This document shows positions 1 through 5,450 of a DNA stretch of 5,450 nucleotides, piece by piece (within the stretch, counting starts at the first letter, position 1; every line of letters begins with the position of its first letter). This stretch comes from Globobulimina sp. (lineage: Eukaryota > Foraminifera > Rotaliida), in contig PIVH01000565.1 of assembly GCA_003354225.1 (NCBI GenBank), positions 1 to 5,450 on the forward strand, given 5' to 3'. Made by a program: the position numbers and the translations under genes. The notes under the pieces are model-generated. The model ran no database searches and was not told where the DNA came from. It was given only the letters and a program-made list of their open reading frames with translations.

Positions 1-7
1 GGGGAAA

Positions 8-171
8 GTGATTAACATGTTCAACATGTTGTGGGTCAGCAACATGTTGAACATGTTGTGAATTTTGTTCAACATGCAGTCATTTTGAGAGTTTCTATTG
101 TACAGAATGAAAATCTCTTAGAAAGTGTCCACACTCTTTCCCTTTAATTGAATACACTGTGTATTATACAG
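8..171 (+). other. Probable intron before the GTPase exon
   Basis: The GTPase frame is closed by TAA at 145-147 and has no ATG before the P-loop, so an upstream exon is required. The stretch ending TATTATACAG at 171 is a good 3' splice site and leads straight into the codons for VAILVIG. A donor-like GTGATT begins at 8, and splicing there joins in phase 0 (Gly-Lys, then Val-Ala-Ile). At 164 nt this intron would be longer than the other two in the window. The acceptor is well supported. The donor is a guess, because the true one could lie left of the window. Confidence 0.5.
14..57. repeat. Perfect 18-bp inverted repeat, 8-nt loop
   Basis: The left arm (14-31) reads AACATGTTCAACATGTTG, and the right arm (40-57) is its exact reverse complement, with TGGGTCAG between them. 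Each arm holds two copies of the self-complementary octamer AACATGTT, at 14, 23, 41 and 50 (spacing 9, 18, 9). A partial fifth copy sits at 71-76. In RNA this would form an 18-bp hairpin. It lies upstream of the GTPase exon, probably inside an intron (8-171). Function is unknown: it could be an intronic hairpin, a cluster of palindromic protein-binding sites, or a small mobile-element remnant. The repeat itself is certain; its role is not. Confidence 0.9.
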
Positions 172-1654
172 GTTGCAATATTGGTGATTGGTAATGCAGG
201 CACTGGTAAATCATCACTCATTGGTTTACTTTCCGGACAAAAAACAACTGCGGCGGATGGAGCAAAAAGAGGAACTGAGGCAACATCAACTTTCCATAGC
301 AAATATAATAGTAATATATATTTTATTGATAGTGTTGGTCTTCAAGATTACGATGTAAATTGTGGAGATGCTGAGTTATTGAAAAATACATTAAAATATA
401 TGCATTATCAAAGATTTTATCGAATTAAAATCATATTATGTGTTTCTGGTGATACTAATGCAAGACAAGGATTATTTGGAAATGTTTCAAGATTTATTGG
501 TAAGTTAAGAGTATATGATGAAGCACCGCCGATATATGCATGCAATCCAACTGATGATGAAGTGGAAATTGATAATATTTGGAACAGTGTCCTAATCATT
601 AAGAAAGGTACAAGAAAGGGAATAGATCCTGAAGACATTGATGATTTTAGTGGTGTTATGTCTGCAGCAAAGGATAATGGAGCTACAAAGACATTCAATG
701 ATGTCAGGCATATATTTGCATTCACGTGTACTGATTGGATGCCCCTTGCAAAGCAACAGAAAGCATATAAGACTTCGCAGCCAGGAGAGTATGAAAAGTT
801 TGGTGTATATATAGCTCTCTTTCTGTTGTGTGCTAATTATTAATTATATAATATAAAAAAGAGAAGGATATTTTACCGAACAAGGCGCAAAAAAAGCCAT
901 TGAAAATAAATTAAATTCGTTACCATCATTTGAATTGAAATTTAGAAAAGAAGAGTGCGCTAAATGTGGAACCAAAGGTGACTCCCGATATGTTACAGCA
1001 CCGTGTCACACCAAATCAGATTATTTTCATATTAAACCATTAGCATTTTATCATTCTGGTGTACAAAGACCAAAGCATTCAGGAACACTGGGTGTTAAAA
1101 CCGTTCATATTGGACAAGCGCATACTGGGCATACGATAAAAGCCCACAAAGAGCAACAAGAAGCAGTCCATCCAGGTGAAATACAGACATCATCTGTTAG
1201 ACGTGTTTCAGCTTTTGTTTTTACTTTGTCATTGTCAGACTGGTACTTTTGGAAAGCAAAAGAATGGAAATGGTATGATTGTTGTAATTCATATGTTGGG
1301 AATGCAACACCGTGTGCAATGCGATGGTCGTGTTGTGGTCAACGTCCAGGTGTCCGCATATGTACATCGCCATATGCAAGAGAAATATGGACTTGTTGCG
1401 ATGGAAGCAAATTATCGCGGGGATGTTCAAAGATTACAGAGGATAAACTGAAATGGGATTGTTGTGATCAACCAGCCGGAACAAATGGATGTGAAATGTT
1501 ATGGAATTGTTGCAATAAAAGAGGGTCAGATGGTGGATGTAAAGTATCTCATCCTTGTTGTCATCGAAAAGCGAATAGTAAAGGATGTAAACGGAAATGT
1601 GTCAACTGTAAGATTGATTGGGGAAATGGTCCGGGATGTATTGATGCCGAATAA
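172..1654 (+). CDS. P-loop GTPase with His-x-Gly segment and WxCC repeats (5' partial)
   Basis: Joining 172-802 to 867-1654 (or 864-1654) gives about 472 residues; the N-terminus is missing upstream. Numbering from the codon at 172, the start is a hydrophobic strand, then a Walker A loop G7-NAGT-G12-K13-S14-S15, then a G3-like D53-SVG56. This resembles the TRAFAC/AIG1-like GTPase group, but I see no clear N/TKxD guanine-specificity motif, so the family is tentative. After the intron, the C-terminal half opens with CxxC...CH (CAKCG about 956-970, then CH at about 1004), a probable zinc site. Next come spaced histidines, mostly H-S/I/T/P-G (about 1052-1177), a Trp-rich stretch, six W-x-C-C-x(8-9)-C repeats, and a last CxxC. 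The repeats would suit metal binding or disulfides. There is no signal peptide or membrane segment in the visible part. Function is unknown. A nucleotide-driven switch with a zinc-bound scaffold is inference. TAA stop at 1652. Confidence 0.75.
803..866 (+). other. Short intron in the GTPase gene
   Basis: The first frame stays open to a TAA at 841, but after GEYEKF its residues (about 803-840) look like non-coding filler, and the second frame is blocked upstream by TAA at 854-856. A GT donor at 803 (TTTG then GTGTAT) and an AG acceptor ending at 866 or 863 join the frames in phase 1, giving KF-GYFTEQGAKK or KF-EGYFTEQGAKK. The intron is 64 or 61 nt and AT-rich, with a branch-like GCTAAT near 832. 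The intron is well supported. The exact acceptor is ambiguous between two AGs 3 nt apart. Confidence 0.8.
1271..1588 (+). repeat. Six W-x-C-C-x(8-9)-C protein repeats
   Basis: Within the GTPase protein there are six units with paired cysteines: YDCC, WSCC, WTCC, WDCC, WNCC and HPCC. Each is followed by a single Cys after 9, 8, 8, 8, 8 and 8 residues. That Cys is usually preceded by Gly (the last four units), and linkers between units are 5 to 11 residues. The first and last units vary at the Trp position. Three cysteines per unit, with conserved spacing, suggest metal coordination or disulfide-knitted modules. The DNA copies have diverged, so this is an old protein repeat, not a recent tandem duplication. 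Two further cysteines (CxxC at about 1598-1609) and one at 1637 follow. Confidence 0.9.
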
Positions 1655-1683
1655 TTGTGTATTCTTTGTATATTATAATTATA

Positions 1684-1689
1684 AATAAA
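1684..1689 (+). terminator. Candidate polyadenylation signal of the GTPase gene
   Basis: AATAAA lies 29 nt after the TAA stop, within AATAAATATT. The same ten bases occur at 5285 after the nibrin gene. Only 74 bp separate this stop from the next ATG, so the 3' UTR and the downstream promoter and 5' UTR must be very short or overlap. AT-rich sequence produces such hexamers by chance, so this is a candidate only. Confidence 0.5.
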
Positions 1690-1728
1690 TATTGCACTGG
1701 GATCTAGTCCGCTACTTTAGTAGTCATC

Positions 1729-2899
1729 ATGTCTGAATATTCAAAATTCCCGAAACTCCACCAATCCCTCAATTCAATTCCTCTCAACGTCTCATGGAAT
1801 GAAGTGATTACAACCTATCCCTCATTATCTCATTACCAGTGGGCCATATTTTTCTGCGTCATCTCGGCATCCATCCGGCTAATTTCCTACATAATATCCA
1901 AATTAATTGCACGCCGTCTCATCGGATACTCGCGATACCCGCCGTTACCCTCCAAATTCAAGATATCCCTTTCATCCTATTATCTCAAATTGGGTCAACA
2001 TGTCAACTACAAAAAACACATAAAAATACATAAATATCATATGGCAACTCTATCAGAAAAATACTGTGATTCACAATTATCCCCAACCCAAATAACATCA
2101 TGGTTTGTGGCCTGCAACTTATTCCATGCTCGCAATAGATTGCAACGGAAGAAATTTCGAGAATATCTATTTCCCATTTTTATAAAAAGTATAGGTCTCT
2201 CCTTTGGCATTTATGCACTGCATGAAAAGCAATGGCTGTATGATCGTTCTCTATTTTACGATGGTTGGCCAAACCAACAAAATCTTAAACACATTCCTGA
2301 TATCAAATTGTTATATCTTTTCAATTGCGGCTATTATATGTATCGCATTATCAGGTTTGCACTCTGTACGTATTCATTTTGGCAAAATGCAAAAACAAAA
2401 ACGTTAAATAAGCAGTTCGTTTTTGATTGATCGCAAAGTGAAGAAATACTTTGTAGCTCAAGTCATCCATCATTGGGTCTCATTCATTTTGATAGTTTTG
2501 TCATATTATTATGGATTTATCCGCGTCGGTGCGGTCATTTTATTATTGCACGACCCGGCTGACATTGTGTTGCAATCTGCCAAATTTTGTAAATTGATAA
2601 GGATTGAATGGCTTTGCAATTTTTTGTTTGCTTTGTTGTGTGTGACATGGTTATCGACGCGAATTATAATCTATCCATATCACTGCGTATTGTCGAGTTT
2701 TATTGATTTTTGGAGGCAACATGGTAATTGCAATGAGGATGTGAGGATTACTGCCTATGTGCTGACGAGCTTAATGTGCATTTTATATGGTTTGCATTTG
2801 CATTGGTTCAAGTTGTTAATCCAAGCAATTATACGAATTATTAAAGGCGAAGGGGTGGTGGATGAAAGAAGTGACACTGATGAAGCCAAGAAAAAGTGA
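1729..2899 (+). CDS. LAG1: Ceramide synthase (Lag1/CerS family, TLC domain), two exons
   Basis: Exons 1729-2354 and 2416-2899 join to about 369 residues, a normal CerS length. The family is a multi-pass ER membrane enzyme that N-acylates sphinganine or sphingosine with fatty acyl-CoA to make (dihydro)ceramide. Visible features in order: a hydrophobic segment at about 38-56; the KKFRE element (141-145) that opens the TLC domain, followed by W and GWP as in relatives; the YYM segment; DRK at 214-216, then the active-site H227-H228; SYYYG..RVG; the second Lag1 signature H254-D255-P-A-D258; IYP; and near the C-terminus D358-E-R-S-D362, a conserved acidic serine site phosphorylated in animal and fungal relatives. 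I see no homeobox-like domain, unlike most animal CerS. Start chosen at the first ATG, with nothing coding-like upstream. TGA stop at 2897. Acyl-chain preference cannot be told. Confidence 0.92.
2355..2415 (+). other. 61-nt intron in the ceramide synthase gene
   Basis: Two overlapping frames (one ending with TGA at 2428, one blocked by TAA at 2405) each hold half of a ceramide synthase. Splicing ATCAG|GTTTGC at 2355 to AAGCAG ending at 2415 joins them in phase 2. This gives YRII-S-SFLIDRKVKKYF, where spacing to the active-site HH is within about two residues of known CerS proteins. An alternative acceptor three bases earlier (exon from 2413) adds one Ser. A second in-phase donor at 2370 would insert five extra residues and fits less well. 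Confidence 0.85.
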
Positions 2900-3092
2900 T
2901 ATTCATTTTTAGTTCTATTTATTTTAGTATTTGACTGTGAACAGCATTATTTAGTGTAAAGGCTATATATGAATATCGTTTCTACAAAAATTATCGTTGT
3001 GTGCAAGGATACGAAACAATACAATCAGTCTGACACAAAATATGTGACTCATAAAAAACTTTATCTGTCGGCTTGAGTCTGAGCATCAGAGC
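2900..3092 (+). promoter_or_regulatory. Spacer: 3' end of ceramide synthase, presumed nibrin promoter
   Basis: This 193-bp AT-rich gap must hold the 3' UTR of one gene and the promoter and 5' UTR of the next. No forward AATAAA is present. TATA-like GCTATATATG lies near 2962, about 125 bp before the nibrin ATG. GAGCATCAGAGCATG just before the start contains a short direct repeat of GAGCAT. I find no tRNA-like fold and no convincing open frame. The regulatory role is inferred from position only. Confidence 0.35.
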
Positions 3093-5258
3093 ATGTGGTT
3101 CATTGAAGGAACTCTCAACAATACACCATTCAGCAAGTTAATCCAATTCCGCACCAAACGCGATCCAAAAGACTCCAATAAACAAATTGACGATCCATTT
3201 GTCATCGGACGTCGCGAAGGTGATTTGATTTATTCGTCCGATCGTCGAGTATCCCGAATCCATGCACATATTCATATAATTATAATTAACAACATTGAAA
3301 AACCAAAATTATATTTAACAGACTTATCAAAATTCGGTACCAAAATAAACAACAAAGCCATAACAAAAAAGCAACGACATGAATTATTTGAAAACGACAC
3401 CATTTGTGTGGGAATATCCACCTCCATATTCACCATCAAATGGGTGCCATTCATCGCTTTATTTTCGAAAATCCCTTCTGAACAACGCAAATCTATGAAA
3501 ATAATCATACAAAAAATGGGTGGTCTGATCTCAAACAGCAATGCAAATGAATGGAATAATAATGTCACACATTTGTTCGTACCACACAACACTGTAAATA
3601 TTACACAAAAGGTAATCTCTGCCATCATAAATGAGAAATATATTGTAACCAATGAGTGGTTAAAATATGTTTTAAAAAATGGAGAATTTCCATCCGAATC
3701 CGCTACAAAAAAATATATCCCCTCCAATCTCATAGAATGGCTGCAAAAGGGACACAAAAATGAACTTAAATATGGTGTAAATCGTAAAGAGCTATTTAGT
3801 GGGAAATTGTTTATATTTATACACAGCAAATTGTTAACTACGCATAGTAATATTATACAGCAATGTGGTGGCAAATGTGTATTGTACAATGCACACGAAT
3901 TACGAGACAAGATTGAGAGTGAGATATTTAACAATGATAATGGAGTGACTGCATTTTGTATATTCGACGATAGCAACGCAAGCAATGCCTCCATTGATGG
4001 GTATAAACGTTTTAATCCGTCGTGCATTGCCAATGCAATCTGTTGTTGCAATGTGAATGGATCAGAAATGGAACTGGAATGGAACTGTGCCGTCAAAAAA
4101 GCGGAGAAAAAGGAGCAATTAGAAGAGAGTGTGAGCGATGTATTGGATTTGTTGATGATGGATTGCGATGAAAATGATGCAAATGAAGCAACTGTCACTG
4201 TTAAACACGAAAATAAAAAAAGAAAAAGGGATATGAGTGTCGGTGGGGATGACGAATTCGCGTCGCCTCCAATAAAAAGACACAAACCATCAACAAATGC
4301 GGTCGCAGCGCCAGTGCCCATTGCAAAGACACAGAGTGTATCGCCACAAAAGGAGGTGGTTGCAGATGGTGGGAGGAGAGGGAGGAAATTAAATTGTTCG
4401 CAGTTTACATCGATAAAGAGATTAAAAGAAGCGAGGCGCACCGCTTCGTGCGTATATACTTCAGCGATTTATAGGAATTTAAGTATTATGATTGACAGAG
4501 ACAGGGACAAAAACAAAGGAGAGATAAAAAAAGAAGTGAAGAGGAAGAGGAAGAACAAGAAGAGCAAGAAAAGTAAGTTGGGCTTTAAGGATTTGTGCGG
4601 CAGAAAGAATTTGCGCAATGAGTACGAAGATGAGGATGCGTACTATGACGAGGATAAAATATTGGAGAAACAGAAGGAATTATATTCGAATGATAATATT
4701 TTAGGAATACAAAAGGAATTTATCGAAATGGAGTTGGTGGTGGATGATAATGATGGGAATGAATCACGATTGCAATTAAATGATAGTAAGTTGCCACAGA
4801 AAGCATTGCAACAACCAAATTATAAGACATTTAAAGGAAATCCAAATTATTTGGCTGCCATCGAGTCGCGGTTAAAGAATATGGTTGAATTTGACTATGA
4901 TTTTAATAAAAATTCCAATGAAGAGAATGAATATGAGTTTGATGATACGGAGTTTAGGAAACAAAGGAAAAGAGAGGAGGAGCAAGAAGAGGAAATTCAT
5001 CACTTGTTTGAGTCGAAAAAGAGAGCCAAAAAAGTAACACCAAAACGTAGAATTGCGAGGGAAAAAACGAAAACGAAAACAAGTGCAAAGAAAAGCGCAG
5101 GGAGAGGAAGGAAAAGAAAAAGAAAAGAAAGTGATAGTGATCTCGAACTTGACAGTGATGACATTGAAATATTGGATAATAATCATAATAAAAAAAAGAG
5201 GAAAAAGTTAGCTTTATCAAAAACTACAAAAAGTAGACGGCAAAGATATGGTCGATGA
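3093..5258 (+). CDS. NBN: Nibrin/NBS1 homologue, FHA-BRCT-BRCT DNA-repair protein
   Basis: Single exon, 721 residues (human nibrin has 754). The family is the phosphopeptide-binding adaptor of the MRE11-RAD50-NBS1 complex, which senses DNA double-strand breaks and activates ATM/Tel1. The protein begins MW, as does human nibrin, supporting this start. FHA domain about 1-118: G39-R40, S54-R-I-H57, and S79-K-F-G-T-K-I-N86 give the phosphothreonine-binding set. BRCT1 about 119-217: G143-G144, T159-H-L, W189. BRCT2 about 229-340: F235-S-G-K, G259-G260. Then a long, charged, low-complexity linker with possible ATM sites T413-Q and S436-Q and several basic nuclear-localisation-like clusters. N576-Y-K-T-F-K581 matches the MRE11-binding motif (NFKKFK in human). 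The acidic run ending I635-HHLFE640 resembles the ATM-binding motif. A basic tail of about 80 residues follows, with an SDSD cluster. TGA stop at 5256. Xrs2-like proteins share this plan; other FHA-BRCT proteins fit less well. Confidence 0.9.
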   Translation: MWFIEGTLNNTPFSKLIQFRTKRDPKDSNKQIDDPFVIGRREGDLIYSSDRRVSRIHAHIHIIIINNIEKPKLYLTDLSKFGTKINNKAITKKQRHELFENDTICVGISTSIFTIKWVPFIALFSKIPSEQRKSMKIIIQKMGGLISNSNANEWNNNVTHLFVPHNTVNITQKVISAIINEKYIVTNEWLKYVLKNGEFPSESATKKYIPSNLIEWLQKGHKNELKYGVNRKELFSGKLFIFIHSKLLTTHSNIIQQCGGKCVLYNAHELRDKIESEIFNNDNGVTAFCIFDDSNASNASIDGYKRFNPSCIANAICCCNVNGSEMELEWNCAVKKAEKKEQLEESVSDVLDLLMMDCDENDANEATVTVKHENKKRKRDMSVGGDDEFASPPIKRHKPSTNAVAAPVPIAKTQSVSPQKEVVADGGRRGRKLNCSQFTSIKRLKEARRTASCVYTSAIYRNLSIMIDRDRDKNKGEIKKEVKRKRKNKKSKKSKLGFKDLCGRKNLRNEYEDEDAYYDEDKILEKQKELYSNDNILGIQKEFIEMELVVDDNDGNESRLQLNDSKLPQKALQQPNYKTFKGNPNYLAAIESRLKNMVEFDYDFNKNSNEENEYEFDDTEFRKQRKREEEQEEEIHHLFESKKRAKKVTPKRRIAREKTKTKTSAKKSAGRGRKRKRKESDSDLELDSDDIEILDNNHNKKKRKKLALSKTTKSRRQRYGR
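5099..5131 (+). other. 33-nt uninterrupted purine tract with mirror repeat
   Basis: Inside the nibrin tail, the coding strand is purely A/G from 5099 to 5131, encoding Arg, Lys and Gly. Positions 5111-5127 (GAAAAGAAAAAGAAAAG) form a perfect 17-nt mirror repeat, the symmetry that can allow triplex (H-DNA). The simplest explanation is selection for a basic tail in an A-rich genome. Confidence 0.8.
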
Positions 5259-5284
5259 TGTGCTTGTTTTTTAACAATATTGTC

Positions 5285-5290
5285 AATAAA
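5285..5290 (+). terminator. Candidate polyadenylation signal of the nibrin gene
   Basis: AATAAA lies 26 nt after the TGA stop, in AATAAATATT, and is preceded by a T-rich run and the palindrome ACAATATTGT (5274-5283). Context and distance match the candidate signal after the GTPase gene, which slightly strengthens both. Confidence 0.55.
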
Positions 5291-5412
5291 TATTATACAT
5301 TCCCACCTTTAATATTCTCAGCAATTCTGGTCACACTTAAACAACATTTAAAGTGATCTAGCCATCATATTATTATATTTAGCTTGCTGAAATACAATTT
5401 AAACCTTTAGCA

Positions 5413-5450
5413 ATGGAAATTTCACAAGTTCTTGCTATTACTGCAGTTAC
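5413..5450 (+). CDS. Possible start of next gene, cut by window edge
   Basis: An ATG at 5413 opens a frame with no stop through the last base, encoding MEISQVLAITAV and a partial codon. The context AGCAATGG has G at +4, and the spacing (154 bp after the nibrin stop) suits the compact layout. Thirteen codons are too few to recognise a family, and an open frame this short is easily due to chance. The hydrophobic stretch could begin a signal or membrane segment. Confidence 0.3.
   Translation, partial: MEISQVLAITAV

Noticed and set aside
17-61. 14-codon mini-frame through the inverted repeat (ATG at 17, TGA at 59)
   Set aside because: The open frame follows from the ATG-containing palindrome array. 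It has no further support and probably lies in an intron.
1-80. CRISPR-like repeats in the AACATGTT array
   Set aside because: Units are 8-18 nt palindromes with no spacers of regular length, in a eukaryotic gene context.
148-171. TTG at 148 as the start of the GTPase
   Set aside because: TTG starts are not usual in nuclear genes, and the first eight codons end exactly at a TATACAG splice acceptor, so they are better read as intron.
935-937. TTG at 935 as the start of a separate Cys-rich protein
   Set aside because: The frame continues upstream with sensible codons (GYFTEQGAKKAIENK) to a splice acceptor at 863/866 and joins the GTPase exon in phase.
1176-1688. Overlapping plus-strand frames at 1176-1451 and 1464-1688
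   Set aside because: They are out-of-frame shadows of the Cys-repeat coding region; the reading frame with regular W-x-C-C spacing is clearly the real one.
2354-2430. Frameshift or pseudogene in ceramide synthase
   Set aside because: A phase-matched GT-AG intron restores the family spacing, all catalytic residues are present and both halves are well conserved, so an intact spliced gene is simpler.
3272-4441. 389-codon open frame on the minus strand opposite nibrin
   Set aside because: It runs antisense to well-supported FHA-BRCT coding sequence. Its Ser/Leu/Phe-rich composition is what the complement of a Lys/Asn/Glu-rich gene gives, and it has no domain I recognise.
5259-5412. tRNA or other structured RNA in the gap after nibrin
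   Set aside because: Only short palindromes (such as ACAATATTGT) and a 5-bp CACTT/AAGTG pairing are visible; no cloverleaf or known RNA motif could be built.

Overview
The window looks like nuclear DNA from an AT-rich, gene-dense microbial eukaryote. The evidence is eukaryote-specific families (an FHA-BRCT-BRCT nibrin and a Lag1-type ceramide synthase), reading frames that only join across short GT-AG introns of about 60 nt, candidate AATAAA polyadenylation signals, and ATG starts with no ribosome-binding sites. TAA and TGA both act as stops and neither is needed as a sense codon, so the standard code fits. I cannot name the species. A free-living protist is likely, and a rhizarian or foraminiferan-like genome is one guess that the sequence does not prove. 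I see no virus, transposon, CRISPR array, tRNA or rRNA.

Layout, all on the + strand. (1) Positions 1-1654 hold the 3' part of a gene for a P-loop GTPase joined to a His/Cys-rich C-terminal half that ends in six W-x-C-C-x8-C repeats. Its first coding exon lies at or beyond the left edge. The probable first intron carries a perfect 18-bp inverted repeat (14-57). (2) After only 74 bp comes a ceramide synthase (1729-2899) in two exons, with a 61-nt intron at about 2355-2415. (3) After a 193-bp spacer comes a single-exon nibrin/NBS1 homologue (3093-5258), the phosphopeptide-binding subunit of the MRE11-RAD50-NBS1 DNA-break complex. (4) A polyadenylation signal follows at 5285, and a possible next gene starts at 5413 and runs off the edge.

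The genes do not form an obvious pathway: one is a possible immune-like or membrane GTPase of unknown role, one makes sphingolipid in the ER, and one acts in nuclear DNA repair. The order looks like ordinary compact eukaryotic packing. The least ordinary items are the GTPase with its His-x-Gly and WxCC segments, a strong within-gene flip in C versus G content in both complete genes, and a nibrin tail that extends past the expected C-terminal kinase-binding motif and carries an acidic Ser-Asp cluster.
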